This document shows positions 9,377-19,091 of a DNA stretch of 64,000 bases, piece by piece. Source of the DNA: an uncultured Bacilli bacterium. Lineage in GTDB: Bacteria; Bacillota_I; Bacilli_A; RF39; UBA660. The DNA lies in contig CAKOPC010000004.1 in NCBI GenBank assembly GCA_934098705.1, positions 38,987-102,986 on the forward strand, written 5' to 3'. Made by a program: the position numbers and the translations under genes. Each line of letters starts with the position of its first letter. Within the stretch, counting starts at the first letter, position 1. Below the pieces are notes generated by a model. That model made no database searches. It had not been told where the DNA came from and saw only the letters and a program-made list of their open reading frames with translations.

Positions 9377-9733
9377 TTAATAATTACAACATGAACCACA
9401 GTTTACATTAGTACAAGTGTTTTCTTCACAGCATGAATATTCAGGTCTATATGTATGTTTATACACATGGTTGTTAATTATTTTTGTTCTTATAGGACAA
9501 ACATGTGGTACTTCATGCATAATTGTTCTTTGTACTACTCTTTCTTGTAATGGTTCTATTATTGGTTGTTGCATTACATTTGCTTGAGCTGGCATATTTG
9601 TATTATTAGCGTTTAATTGTCCTGTTTGTGCAAAATCAATATCAATATTTCCTGTATTATTATCAATATCAATCATGCCATCTTGCATATTAAAATTCAT
9701 TGGAACTGGTCTTAAACCTCTTTGGTTAAACAT
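9377..9733 (-). CDS. CotD-like spore coat family protein
   Basis: A 118-residue protein with an Asn/Asp/Gln-rich N-terminal half and a C-terminal segment HEVPHVCPIRTKIINNHVYK, then HTYRPEYSC and several Cys (CCEEN, CGSCCNY). The His-rich PHVCP...NNHVYKH pattern is that of inner spore coat protein D homologues. It is single, with its own terminator. Whether the host sporulates cannot be told from this window; such proteins also occur in non-spore-forming relatives. Confidence 0.6.
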   Translation of the reverse strand: MFNQRGLRPVPMNFNMQDGMIDIDNNTGNIDIDFAQTGQLNANNTNMPAQANVMQQPIIEPLQERVVQRTIMHEVPHVCPIRTKIINNHVYKHTYRPEYSCCEENTCTNVNCGSCCNY

Positions 9734-9816
9734 TATAAATCCCCCTATCTATTTTTATGATATGAAAGATTTATAATGTTTGTATATGCAAGATGCCTAA
9801 AATATCAAAATATAAG

Positions 9817-11565
9817 TTAGTTATACCATGTTTTTAATATATCAACATTTTCACTTAAAGGACTTGGATTTGGCATATCCATTTTTATAATAGTTGGCAT
9901 TTTAAATGATGACCCTGTTGCCATACAAACGCCAGGATATAGCATTTTCAATCTATCAATGTTATAATTTGCAATACTTGGAAGTACTTGTCCTACAAAC
10001 TCTAAATCCTGTTTGTGGAACATTTTAAATATTAGAAAATTACTTATTTGCGAAATTGTAACTTCACTTAATTCTCCAGGTCTTTGTGATATAAGTCCTA
10101 AAATAATACCATATTTTCTTCCTTCTTTAGCAATTCTATCAAATATATTGTATCCTAAAAGTTTAGCATCTCTATCATTTTGAACGTATCTATGGGCCTC
10201 TTCCAAAATAATATGAATTGGGAATTTAGCTCTTTTTTCTAAAGATACTGTAAAATCAAATAACCATTTGGATAATATTTTAACAATTACTTTAGCAAAT
10301 CTATCATCTAAACTATTAATATTAAAATTAATAATTTGATATTTTCTATTATCACTTGACATAAGTAATCTACATATATATTCATTTTTATCTATTAATT
10401 CATCATATATAAAGTAATTTCTATTTACTCCTTTTATTAAAGTATCAAGTCTTACTTTTAAGACATTTGCATAATCAAACACTTTATCACTTGATAAGAT
10501 TCCCTCTGATATAAGAGCAAATTCAAGTGCTACATAAAAGTCTTCGACAGTATAATACATTATTTTAGCACTGTTATAATCAAGATTTACCTTAACAAAC
10601 TTTTCTAAATAATCACATACAAGTTCTATATCTTGTATTTTACCATTTTCATTTATATATAAACATTGTTTTAAAGAAAGAGTCCATCCTCCCCTTGTTA
10701 ATGGTTTTTCTAAGTATATATCTTTTGTATAAAATTTAGATAGTATAGACACTATTTGAGTTCTTATTTTTAGATTATCATTATTATATATAATATCTAA
10801 AAGACATCTTGCTATTATATCATTTTTATATTCAATTACATTTTCTTCCTTTTGCGCAAATATTGATACTAAACTTAAAGCTTTAGATATTACTTGTATT
10901 TGTTTTGGCTCTTCAGCATCTAAAAGTAGTGCTAAATCATCAACTCCTAAAAGATAAAAGGGAATTGCTAAATGTTCGTTATTACTTTTAAGGTCTGTTG
11001 TTATAAGTCTATAGTTTATATTATTAAACTTTTTGTTTATTTCTGAAAAACAGTTTTTATATTCTCCATAAGCATCAAAGATAAAAAAGTTACTTTTAAA
11101 TGGAGATGACATACTTTCATAAAATATTTTTTGAATAAGTGATGATACAGCATAACTTTTACCACTACCAGTATTACCAAGTATTGCAAAGTGGTTAGAA
11201 AAGAATTTGTTTACATCAATTCCTATTTTATATTTTGGATAAATGTAACTTGTACCTATTTTTATATTTGTTACATCATCACTATATATAGTGTCAAGTT
11301 CTTCAGCGGTTGTTAGATAAACTTTAGAATTAAATGATGGTTTTAATAAATCTCCAAATATAAACTTTCCATTATTTATATAGCCTAATAAATATATATT
11401 TGCTATATTATTTTTAATATTTGCAATTTCTCCAATAAATTTATTATCATTATCAACAAATGTTAAATATTTACCAATTAAATTATCTACTTCATATATA
11501 TTTAAATCAAGTTGTAATGTTACCATGCCATTTGCAACTTCAACTATTTTACTATTTTCTAACAT
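9817..11565 (-). CDS. HerA-like DNA-translocating ATPase (DUF87)
   Basis: This is a hexameric HerA/FtsK-type P-loop ATPase. An N-terminal HAS-barrel (about residues 1-100) precedes the helicase core with Walker A LGNTGSGKSYAV near residue 132, NFFIFDAYGEYKN, Walker B HIILEEAHRYV and the sensor-like GLISQRPGELSE. At 582 residues it is full length. HerA usually works with the NurA nuclease in end resection or with defence effectors; neither partner is adjacent here. It appears to be transcribed alone. Confidence 0.85.
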   Translation of the reverse strand: MLENSKIVEVANGMVTLQLDLNIYEVDNLIGKYLTFVDNDNKFIGEIANIKNNIANIYLLGYINNGKFIFGDLLKPSFNSKVYLTTAEELDTIYSDDVTNIKIGTSYIYPKYKIGIDVNKFFSNHFAILGNTGSGKSYAVSSLIQKIFYESMSSPFKSNFFIFDAYGEYKNCFSEINKKFNNINYRLITTDLKSNNEHLAIPFYLLGVDDLALLLDAEEPKQIQVISKALSLVSIFAQKEENVIEYKNDIIARCLLDIIYNNDNLKIRTQIVSILSKFYTKDIYLEKPLTRGGWTLSLKQCLYINENGKIQDIELVCDYLEKFVKVNLDYNSAKIMYYTVEDFYVALEFALISEGILSSDKVFDYANVLKVRLDTLIKGVNRNYFIYDELIDKNEYICRLLMSSDNRKYQIINFNINSLDDRFAKVIVKILSKWLFDFTVSLEKRAKFPIHIILEEAHRYVQNDRDAKLLGYNIFDRIAKEGRKYGIILGLISQRPGELSEVTISQISNFLIFKMFHKQDLEFVGQVLPSIANYNIDRLKMLYPGVCMATGSSFKMPTIIKMDMPNPSPLSENVDILKTWYN

Positions 11566-11703
11566 ATAAAAACACCTTCTTATTCTAAAGATAATATTAT
11601 CATATTAACTTGTTTTAGTAAAGTTATTTTATAAATAATAATATATTTTTGCTATAACACTTTTTACTATTTTTCATAAAATATTTATGAGGTGTGTTAT
11701 ATT

Positions 11704-12504
11704 ATGATAAATTTTTTTGGCAATATTAATCCTATCTTTGCAGCTTTTTTAGCAGGTATTTTTACTTGGTTTATTACAATGCTTGGTGCCTCAGTTGTCT
11801 TTTTCTTTAAAAGAGTTAATAAGAATTTAATGGATATAATGTTAAGTTTTGCAGGAGGAGTTATGCTAGCTGCCTCTTCATTTTCTCTTATTAATCCTGC
11901 GATTAGTTTTTGTGATACATTATCTTTAAATAGAGTTTTAATTCCTACGGTAGGAGTTCTAGCAGGAGGTTTGTTTCTTTATACTGGGGATGTTATTTTT
12001 GATAGAATTGCTAAACATAAAAAGCTTGCTAATATGGATACTTTGAAAAAGAATTTAATGCTTATCTCCTCTATCACGTTACATAATATACCAGAAGGTC
12101 TTGTTATTGGAACAGCTTTTGGTAGTATTCTTTATAATATAGAGGGTGCTAGTATTTACTCTTGTCTTATTTTAGCTATTGGCATTGGTATTCAAAACTT
12201 TCCTGAGGGAAGTAGTGTTTCGCTTCCTCTTTTAGGAAGTGGCATGTCAAGGTTTAAAGCTTTTTTCTTAGGACAATTATCAGGTTTTGTTGAACCAATA
12301 TTTGCTGTTATTGGAGCTATACTTGCTTTAAAGGTGAGATATTTATTACCAATACTTTTATCTTTTGCAGGAGGATGCATGATTTATGCAGTTGTTTGTG
12401 AAATAATACCAGAGATTGGAACAAATAAAAAAAAGAGTCTAATGGCTCTATTTACTATAATTGGTTTTGCTTTAATGATGGTTCTTGATGTAGCTTTAGG
12501 ATAA
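11704..12504 (+). CDS. ZIP-family divalent metal transporter (ZupT-like)
   Basis: This membrane protein has eight hydrophobic segments and the two ZIP metal-binding helices: HNIPEGLVIG in TM4 and QNFPEGSSVSLPL in TM5. It imports zinc and related cations. The ATG at 11704 is chosen because GAGGTG (11689-11694) lies nine bases upstream; an in-frame GTG at 11692 falls inside that site. The gene stands alone between two minus-strand genes and ends in its own terminator. Confidence 0.88.
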   Translation: MINFFGNINPIFAAFLAGIFTWFITMLGASVVFFFKRVNKNLMDIMLSFAGGVMLAASSFSLINPAISFCDTLSLNRVLIPTVGVLAGGLFLYTGDVIFDRIAKHKKLANMDTLKKNLMLISSITLHNIPEGLVIGTAFGSILYNIEGASIYSCLILAIGIGIQNFPEGSSVSLPLLGSGMSRFKAFFLGQLSGFVEPIFAVIGAILALKVRYLLPILLSFAGGCMIYAVVCEIIPEIGTNKKKSLMALFTIIGFALMMVLDVALG

Positions 12505-12518
12505 GGCTACATTTTTTT
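12488..12518 (+). terminator. Terminator overlapping the ZIP gene stop codon
   Basis: TGTAGC (12489-12494) and GCTACA (12506-12511) pair across the stop codon and are followed by TTTTTTT. The convergent ABC exporter gene ends within the same structure. Confidence 0.75.
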
Positions 12519-14258
12519 ATTTTCCATATCATAAAGATATTTATAGTCTTTATTCTTTTTTAATAATTCTTTATGTGTACCTTCATCTTTTACTTTACCA
12601 TCATCTAAAAATAATATTCTATCAGCATTTATAATAGTTGATAGTCTATGTGCTACAATAAGTATTGTATAATCACCTTTCATATTATTAATTGATTTTT
12701 GAATAAGATTTTGAGTTTCATTATCAAGTGCACTTGTTGCTTCATCAAAAAGAATTATCTTAGTATTTCTAAGTAGTGCTCTTGCAATAGCAATTCTTTG
12801 TCTTTGCCCTCCTGATAAAGCAACTCCACCTTCTCCAATTTTTGTGTCATATTTATCTGGTAATGACATTATAAAGTCATGAATACAGGCAATCTTACAA
12901 ACTTCTTTAATTTTAGAAAGGCTTGCCTTTTTTGATACTATCTTAAGATTATCTTTTATACTCATATTAAAAATATAAGGGTTTTGAGTAACAAGTGTGA
13001 TATTACTTGTAATAGATGACTCATCTAAAGTATTTATATCATAATTATCAAGAAATATCATGTTATCATTTACATTATACATCTTATTTATTAATGATAA
13101 AACAGTTGTCTTTCCTGCACCACTTTTTCCAACAAAACCTATTGTTTCGTTTGGATTTATTTTAAAGTTCATGTTCTTTAATACTTTATTTTTAGGGTTA
13201 TATGAAAAGTTTACATTATTAAATGTTATACTACCTTTAAATTCTTTAATATGCACATTTCCATAATGTTCTTTTTTATATTTTTGAGAATTTATAAATT
13301 CAAATACTCTTGATGCTGATATATTAAAATCTTCTAAAGAATCAATTATTCTTATAATTTCATTTATTAAATATAAAGAATCATTTTTATACATATATAT
13401 AATGACAAAGTTTTCTATTGTTAAATTATTTATATTTACTAAAAAGCATCCTAAAGCTATAAATAAGAATTTAAATATTGCATAAAAGTTATCCGCCCAA
13501 ACATTAAATCTAAAAGAAATTTTTGCTGATTCAATTTTATTATCTATTGATTTATTAATGTTATCAGTAATTTGTTCTATAGAATTATCTTTACAATTTA
13601 ACACCTTTATATCTCTAATGCCACGTATAAATTCATTAACAATACCTGTTGTTGTTTCATCTATTTCTTTATATTTTTTTCTAATATTTGTAAGTTTTAT
13701 AACTCTTTGTTCTTTTATTATAAAATTACAAATCATGCCAAATATAAGGAATAAAAACATAATTTTATTTAAAATAAATATTGTTATAAGTACTCCAATA
13801 CTTGATATAGCACTAAAAATACTTGTATTTAGGCTTGTAAATATTGTAGAAATCTCTCTTGCATCAACTTTTAATCTTTGAATAAAAACACCAGTATTAT
13901 TTTTATCAAATTCTTCGGTTTCTAGCTTAAATATTTCTTTTATTAAATTACTTTGAATACTTAAGTTTATTTTTTCAAATATTTTAGTAAAAATAAGATT
14001 ATTTAAATTTTGGAATATTACTGTTGTTACTTCAAATATTAAGGTAATCGTGGCAATAACAAGTAAAATATTCAACTTGCCTTCTGTTAAATAAAGAATA
14101 GTTTTTGCACTTAATAATGGTATTATAACTCCTAAAACAGTACTTATTAAAGTTATAATAATTTCAAGTATAAAAAGTCCTTTATATGGTTTTATATACT
14201 GAACTGTAAGTTTTAAATTTTTTAAGGCATCTTTTAAATTTAATTTTTCTTTTTTCAT
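12507..14258 (-). CDS. ABC exporter, fused membrane and ATPase domains
   Basis: A 583-residue half-transporter of the MsbA/MdlB/LmrA type. About residues 20-310 form the six-helix membrane domain. The nucleotide-binding domain has Walker A GKSGAGKTT near residue 378, Q-loop TQNPYIF, signature LSGGQRQR, Walker B IILFDEATSALD and the H-loop His in VAHRLS. It exports lipids, peptides or drugs as a dimer; the substrate cannot be deduced. It starts 23 bases after the ffh stop and may be read through from ffh. Confidence 0.9.
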   Translation of the reverse strand: MKKEKLNLKDALKNLKLTVQYIKPYKGLFILEIIITLISTVLGVIIPLLSAKTILYLTEGKLNILLVIATITLIFEVTTVIFQNLNNLIFTKIFEKINLSIQSNLIKEIFKLETEEFDKNNTGVFIQRLKVDAREISTIFTSLNTSIFSAISSIGVLITIFILNKIMFLFLIFGMICNFIIKEQRVIKLTNIRKKYKEIDETTTGIVNEFIRGIRDIKVLNCKDNSIEQITDNINKSIDNKIESAKISFRFNVWADNFYAIFKFLFIALGCFLVNINNLTIENFVIIYMYKNDSLYLINEIIRIIDSLEDFNISASRVFEFINSQKYKKEHYGNVHIKEFKGSITFNNVNFSYNPKNKVLKNMNFKINPNETIGFVGKSGAGKTTVLSLINKMYNVNDNMIFLDNYDINTLDESSITSNITLVTQNPYIFNMSIKDNLKIVSKKASLSKIKEVCKIACIHDFIMSLPDKYDTKIGEGGVALSGGQRQRIAIARALLRNTKIILFDEATSALDNETQNLIQKSINNMKGDYTILIVAHRLSTIINADRILFLDDGKVKDEGTHKELLKKNKDYKYLYDMENKKM

Positions 14259-14280
14259 ACTAACACCAGCTTTTTAATGT

Positions 14281-15591
14281 TTAAAATGGCATCTTAAATT
14301 TACCATTTTGCATCATCATTTTCATCATACGTTTACTATCTTCAAATCTTTTTAAAAGGGCATTTACTTCTTGTACACTTCTTCCTGAACCTTTGGCAAT
14401 ACGTTCTTTTCTTGATGCTTTTAATATTTCTGGATGTTTTCTTTCATATGGTGTCATAGAAAGGATAATTGCTTCAACATGAGAGAGTTCTTTAGAATCT
14501 ATATTTATCTTATCAAGTCCCATATTTTTAGCACCTGGTAAAAGTTTTAAGATACCTTCAAGTGGCCCTAATTTTTTCATTTGTTTCATTTGATTTAAAA
14601 AGTCTTCCAAATCAAATTTACCGCTTTGCATCTTTTTTAAAGTATCTTTAGCATCTTTTTCATCTATTACTTCATTTGCTTTATCTACTATTGATAAAAC
14701 ATCTCCCATACCTATAATTCTTGATGCCATACGGTCTGGATAGAATAAATCTAATCCATCCATTTTTTCAGAGGTACCAATAAATTTTATTGGAACATTT
14801 GTTAAATGTCTTACAGACAAGGCAACACCACCTCTTGTATCACCATCAAGTTTAGTTAAAATAACACCAGTTAAAGGTATGCTATCATTAAATCCTGTTA
14901 TAACGTTTATAGCATCTTGTCCCATCATCGCATCAAGTACAAGTAATATTTCATTTGGATTTACTGTTTCTTTTATGTCTTTTAACTCATCCATAAGTTC
15001 ATTATCTATATGAAGACGTCCTGCCGTATCTATAAGTACATAATCAAAACTATTTTTTTTAGCATAATCCATAGCATTTTTGCATATTAGGCTTGGATCT
15101 TTTTTACCTTCTTCATATACTTCAATATTTAGTTCTTTTCCTATTTGGCAAAGTTGGTCTATGGCAGCAGGTCTATAAACATCACATGCTACTAAAAGAG
15201 GTTTTTTACCATATTTTTTTCTAAGTAATAGAGCAAGTTTACCAATAGTTGTTGTTTTACCACTTCCTTGAAGACCAACAAGCATTAAGGTTGCAGGATT
15301 ACCATTTAAATTAAGAGGTTTACTTTCTCCTCCTAAAAGTTTAGTTAGTTCATCTCTTATAATACCAACAAAAGCTTCTCCTGGAGTAAGACTTTTTTTA
15401 ACTTCTTCTCCAAGGGCTTTTTCTCTTACTTCACTTGTAAATTCTTTTACAACTTTATAGTTTACATCTGCTTCAAGAAGTGCAAGACGTACTTCTCTTA
15501 ACATACCATCTATATTATCTTCAGTTATTTTACCATAACCTTTAATATTTCTTATAACACTTTGTAATCTATCACTTAATCCTTCAAACAT
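14281..15591 (-). CDS. ffh: Signal recognition particle protein Ffh
   Basis: Ffh binds 4.5S/scRNA and signal peptides and delivers ribosomes to the membrane. The N-G domains carry LQGSGKTTTIGKLA, DTAGRLH and TKLDGDTRGG, and the C-terminal M domain is shown by the Met-rich RMMKMMMQNG and the SRP RNA-binding segment RIAKGSGRSVQEVN. At 436 residues it is slightly short but complete. The usual upstream partner ylxM is missing; 115 bases without a gene separate it from sufB. Confidence 0.96.
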   Translation of the reverse strand: MFEGLSDRLQSVIRNIKGYGKITEDNIDGMLREVRLALLEADVNYKVVKEFTSEVREKALGEEVKKSLTPGEAFVGIIRDELTKLLGGESKPLNLNGNPATLMLVGLQGSGKTTTIGKLALLLRKKYGKKPLLVACDVYRPAAIDQLCQIGKELNIEVYEEGKKDPSLICKNAMDYAKKNSFDYVLIDTAGRLHIDNELMDELKDIKETVNPNEILLVLDAMMGQDAINVITGFNDSIPLTGVILTKLDGDTRGGVALSVRHLTNVPIKFIGTSEKMDGLDLFYPDRMASRIIGMGDVLSIVDKANEVIDEKDAKDTLKKMQSGKFDLEDFLNQMKQMKKLGPLEGILKLLPGAKNMGLDKINIDSKELSHVEAIILSMTPYERKHPEILKASRKERIAKGSGRSVQEVNALLKRFEDSKRMMKMMMQNGKFKMPF

Positions 15592-15705
15592 ATTTAATCA
15601 CCAAAATTATTTTATCAAATAAAACTTAAAAAATCTAGTAATTATAAAATATTTATTAATATACTAGAGTTTATTTCTATTTAATATTTTTTATATGTCC
15701 TATTT

Positions 15706-17013
15706 TTATAAATTATTTTTTAAAAGGGCATTAAGTTCAACCGCATATTCCATAGGTAATTCTCTTTTAAATCTTTCTGTAAAGCCAAGTACTATAAGTT
15801 CAATAGCTTTTTCTTTTGATATACCTCTTGATTCTAAATAGAATAATTTTTCTTCACTTATTCTAGCAACAGTTGCTTCATGTTCTATAAATGATGATTT
15901 ATTGCACACTATATTGTCAGGATATGTATCACTTTTAGAATCACTATCTAATATTAATGTATCACATTTTACAAGCGCTAAACTGTTTGTTGCTCCTTTA
16001 TCAATATAAACTTTACCTCTATAAGAGGCATTACCTCCTTTAGAAGCAATAGACTTTGATATAATATTACTTTTTGTATTTTTTCCTAAATGTATCATTT
16101 TAGCACCAGTATCTTGTACTTGTCCTTTGGTTGCTACTCCTATAGTTATACATGTACCTGATGAATTATCTCCTTTTAAAATACAACTTGGGTATTTCAT
16201 ATTTTTATAACTTCCAATATTGCCATCAATCCATTCCATAACACCATTTTCTAAAACAACTGCTCTTTTTGTTACTAAATTATATACATTATTACTCCAG
16301 TTTTGTATAGTGGAATATCTACATTTACTATTTTTACCAACATATATTTCAACAACAGCAGCATGTAAATTACTTTCTGTATAATTTCTTGCCGTACATC
16401 CTTCGACATAATGAAGGCTACTATTATCATCTACAATTATTAAGGTTCTTTCAAATTGTCCTAATTCTTTACTTGATATTCTAAAGTAACTTTGAAGGGG
16501 TCTATCAAGTGTTGTATTTTTAGGTACATATATAAAACTACCTCCAGAAAATACTGCCCCATTTAAAGCTGTAAATTTGTTTTCATCATATTTTACTATT
16601 TTATTAAAGTATTTTTTTACTATGTCATAATGATTTTTAAAAGCATCTTCTATTGATGTAAAAATTACTCCTTTATTAGTTAGTTCTTCTATCATGTTAT
16701 GATATATTACTTCACTTTGATATTGTACTCCCATACCATCTAGAGTTTCTTCACTTTTTATAACTCCTAAATCTTTAAATTCACAAGTAATATTTTTATT
16801 TATATCTTTCCATGATGACTTTATATCTTTAGTATCACTTTTATAATATATAATGTTATCAAAATCAATATCTAATTTAGGTCCAAATGCTGGAAGATTT
16901 AAACTTTTAAATTTTTCATAACTTTTTAATCTAAAGTCTAATACTTCTTTTGCTTCTTCTTTAAATTTTGATATTTTTTCTATATTAGATGGGTTTATTC
17001 CTCTTATTTCCAT
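15706..17013 (-). CDS. sufB: Fe-S cluster scaffold protein SufB
   Basis: SufB is the scaffold of the SufBCD complex that assembles iron-sulphur clusters. The SufB family core is clear: NGAVFSGGSFIYVPKNTTLD, PLQSYFRI, GQFERTLIIVDD and SLHYVEGCTA, followed by the beta-helix and the C-terminal FIEHEATVARISEEKLFYL. The start is placed at MEIRGIN because GAAGGTGAAG lies just upstream; an earlier in-frame ATG would add eleven residues without such a site. No sufC, sufD, sufS or sufU lies on either side, which is unusual because these genes normally form one operon. Confidence 0.9.
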   Translation of the reverse strand: MEIRGINPSNIEKISKFKEEAKEVLDFRLKSYEKFKSLNLPAFGPKLDIDFDNIIYYKSDTKDIKSSWKDINKNITCEFKDLGVIKSEETLDGMGVQYQSEVIYHNMIEELTNKGVIFTSIEDAFKNHYDIVKKYFNKIVKYDENKFTALNGAVFSGGSFIYVPKNTTLDRPLQSYFRISSKELGQFERTLIIVDDNSSLHYVEGCTARNYTESNLHAAVVEIYVGKNSKCRYSTIQNWSNNVYNLVTKRAVVLENGVMEWIDGNIGSYKNMKYPSCILKGDNSSGTCITIGVATKGQVQDTGAKMIHLGKNTKSNIISKSIASKGGNASYRGKVYIDKGATNSLALVKCDTLILDSDSKSDTYPDNIVCNKSSFIEHEATVARISEEKLFYLESRGISKEKAIELIVLGFTERFKRELPMEYAVELNALLKNNL

Positions 17014-17077
17014 ATACTTCACCTTCAACCAATCATTATTATACAAAAAAATATATGCAAAAACAAGTAATTTTTGC

Positions 17078-17107
17078 TTGTAATTATATATATATGTATG
17101 TTATAAT
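17078..17107 (+). promoter_or_regulatory. Promoter of tRNA-Glu
   Basis: TTGTAA (17078-17083) and TATAAT (17102-17107) with an 18-base spacer. The tRNA begins 13 bases after the -10 box. Confidence 0.6.
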
Positions 17108-17119
17108 TTATACGTATTT

Positions 17120-17196
17120 GACCCGTTGGTGAAATGGTTTAACACGCTACCCTCTCAAGGTAGTATTTAAGGGTTCGAACCCCTTACGGGCCACCA
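17120..17196 (+). tRNA. tRNA-Glu (anticodon CTC)
   Basis: The cloverleaf is complete with an encoded CCA. The anticodon stem CTACC/GGTAG encloses loop CTCTCAA, giving anticodon CTC (codon GAG). The T arm is AAGGG-TTCGAAC-CCCTT. In the acceptor stem (GACCCGT against ACGGGCC) position 2-71 is an A-C mismatch where relatives have G-U or G-C. It lies tail to tail with gltX, whose product charges it. Confidence 0.93.
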
Positions 17197-17229
17197 TAAG
17201 TGTATTCTAATTTTTTTAGTTTTAATAAA

Positions 17230-17276
17230 AGAAAAAGAATTACAATATTTTACTAAACATTGTAATTCTTTTTTGT
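17230..17276. terminator. Bidirectional terminator between tRNA-Glu and gltX
   Basis: AGAATTACAAT and ATTGTAATTCT form a long stem with A-run and T-run on either side. It overlaps the 3' end of gltX and can end both convergent transcripts. Confidence 0.8.
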
Positions 17277-18880
17277 ATACTATTTTTATCTAAATATTTT
17301 AATATTTCATATAAATCTGGTGTTTGATTAAGTGATGTTATACCTACTCTTATAAGTTCACAAATATCCCCAACATGTCCTTTATAAAGACTAGGATTAT
17401 TTTTATACTCTTTTACTTCTTTAGCAAAGTTATATTTTTCTGCCAATAATTTTATTTTATTAAACCATGTATCTTTATCATCACGTATGTCATAGAAGTT
17501 ATCGAAGTAGTCTTGTAAAATATTTATATTATAAAAGTCTTTTACTTCTACATTTTTATAGGCATTATCATTATATAATTCATCAAACATATACCATGTA
17601 TATTTTCTAACATCACTAAATGATGCGATATCTTTACGTGGTCTTTTTATATATTTTTCTATATTTAAAACTTTTATAAGTTTTTCTTTATTTTTTTTTG
17701 CTATATTATAAAACTCTTCATCATATTTTTCTAAGTATGGTAATAGTTTTTTAAATATATCACTACCACTTTGTCTTGAAAAATATATTTTTGATATATT
17801 CATTAATTTTTCTATATCAAAAAGTGATCCGCCAACTGGCATTTTATCAAATGTAAAGGTAAAATCATTAATACTTTTATCAGGATTATTGTTATACCAC
17901 TCTTCAAAATTGGAGTTATTTACTGTTGCAAGGTAAAGGTTTATAACTTCTGTTGGAATACCCTCTTTGGCATAGTAACTTATAGCTGCTCCTTTATCTT
18001 TTCTTTTACTTAACTTACGTATTTTATCTCCTTCTTTTACTGTTATTGGAGCAATATGTCCGTATTTTGGAAGAGGAAAATCTAACATTTTAAATAGTTG
18101 TTCATGAACTGGATAACTTGCTACCCATTCATCTCCCCTAAAGACATGAGTTGTACGCATTAAATGGTCATCAACTGCATGTGCAAAGTGATATGTTGGA
18201 AGTCCATCTCCTTTTATAATTACAATATCCATGTCATTTTCAGGCATTTCTATTTGGCCTTTTATAACATCATCTAAAATTATTTTATGATTAAAGTTAC
18301 CTTGAGATTTTAATCTAATAATATATTTTTCGCCATTTTCTATTTTCTTTAAAACATCTGCCATCTTTAAGTTTCTACATCTTGCATAGGAAGCATAATA
18401 CCCTATTCTATCTTTTGATACTTCTTGTAATGTTCTTATTTCATTTAAGTCATCTTCACTACAAAAGCAAGGATAGGCTTTATCTTCTTCAATTAACTTT
18501 TTAGCAAATGCTTTATAAATATCTCCTCTTTCACTTTGAATATAAGGAGCATATTTTCCACCTTTTTCTGGATCTTCATCAAAACTTATACCTAGATTTT
18601 TAAAGTCATCTAAAATACCTTCAACGCCGTTTTCTACAGTTCTTTTACCATCAGTATCTTCGATTCTTAAATAACATACACCATTTGTTTGATGGGCAAA
18701 TACTAAATCACTAAATGATGTATACAAACTTCCCATATGCACAAATCCTGTTGGAGATGGTGCAAATCTTGTTACCATACTTCCTTTATCTAAATTTCTT
18801 TGTGGATACTTTTCTTCATAGTATTTATAATCGTGTAAAACATTTGGTATTAAAATATTACTATATTCTTTTCTATCCAT
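17240..18880 (-). CDS. gltX: Glutamyl-tRNA synthetase
   Basis: Class I synthetase with the HIGH-type motif APSPTGFVHMG near residue 41 and the KMSKS-type motif KLSKRKD. The Glu-specific FRGDEWVAS and GLPTYHFAHAVDDH are present. The protein has 546 residues, with about 37 residues before the Rossmann fold; the ATG is supported by AAGGAGG at the right distance. In Bacillota GluRS usually charges both tRNA-Glu and tRNA-Gln, the latter being corrected by GatCAB. The neighbouring genes are exactly tRNA-Gln (upstream, same strand, 17 bases away) and tRNA-Glu (downstream, opposite strand). Confidence 0.95.
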   Translation of the reverse strand: MDRKEYSNILIPNVLHDYKYYEEKYPQRNLDKGSMVTRFAPSPTGFVHMGSLYTSFSDLVFAHQTNGVCYLRIEDTDGKRTVENGVEGILDDFKNLGISFDEDPEKGGKYAPYIQSERGDIYKAFAKKLIEEDKAYPCFCSEDDLNEIRTLQEVSKDRIGYYASYARCRNLKMADVLKKIENGEKYIIRLKSQGNFNHKIILDDVIKGQIEMPENDMDIVIIKGDGLPTYHFAHAVDDHLMRTTHVFRGDEWVASYPVHEQLFKMLDFPLPKYGHIAPITVKEGDKIRKLSKRKDKGAAISYYAKEGIPTEVINLYLATVNNSNFEEWYNNNPDKSINDFTFTFDKMPVGGSLFDIEKLMNISKIYFSRQSGSDIFKKLLPYLEKYDEEFYNIAKKNKEKLIKVLNIEKYIKRPRKDIASFSDVRKYTWYMFDELYNDNAYKNVEVKDFYNINILQDYFDNFYDIRDDKDTWFNKIKLLAEKYNFAKEVKEYKNNPSLYKGHVGDICELIRVGITSLNQTPDLYEILKYLDKNSIQKRITMFSKIL

Positions 18881-18896
18881 AAAAATCCTCCTTAAA

Positions 18897-18972
18897 TGGC
18901 TGCCCAGATAGGGTTCGAACCTATGAAATCACGGAGTCAGAGTCCGTTGCCTTACCGCTTGGCTACTGGGCA
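18897..18972 (-). tRNA. tRNA-Gln (anticodon CTG)
   Basis: Complete cloverleaf on the minus strand with acceptor TGCCCAG/CTGGGCA, discriminator G and encoded CCA. Anticodon stem ACGGA/TCCGT with loop CTCTGAC gives anticodon CTG (codon CAG). The D arm AGCCAAGCGGTAAGGC is typical of tRNA-Gln. Its CCA ends only 16 bases before the gltX ATG, so the two are probably co-transcribed and the tRNA excised from the gltX leader. Confidence 0.93.
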
Positions 18973-19040
18973 ATAAAAATATTTCTTCTTTAGTATATCA
19001 TAAAAATTATAAAACGTAACAAAAAATTTATTAAATTAGT

Positions 19041-19083
19041 AATAAAAAGGATATTTAACATTAAATCTTAAATATCCTTTTGT
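19041..19083 (-). terminator. Terminator of the MMPL operon
   Basis: AAAAGGATATTTAA and TTAAATATCCTTTT form a 14-base perfect stem immediately after the stop of the 575-residue gene, followed by a T-rich stretch. Confidence 0.8.
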
Positions 19084-19091
19084 TATTCTGC

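Noticed and set aside
11692..11703. GTG start for the ZIP transporter.
   Set aside because: The GTG lies within the GAGGTG ribosome site of the ATG at 11704.
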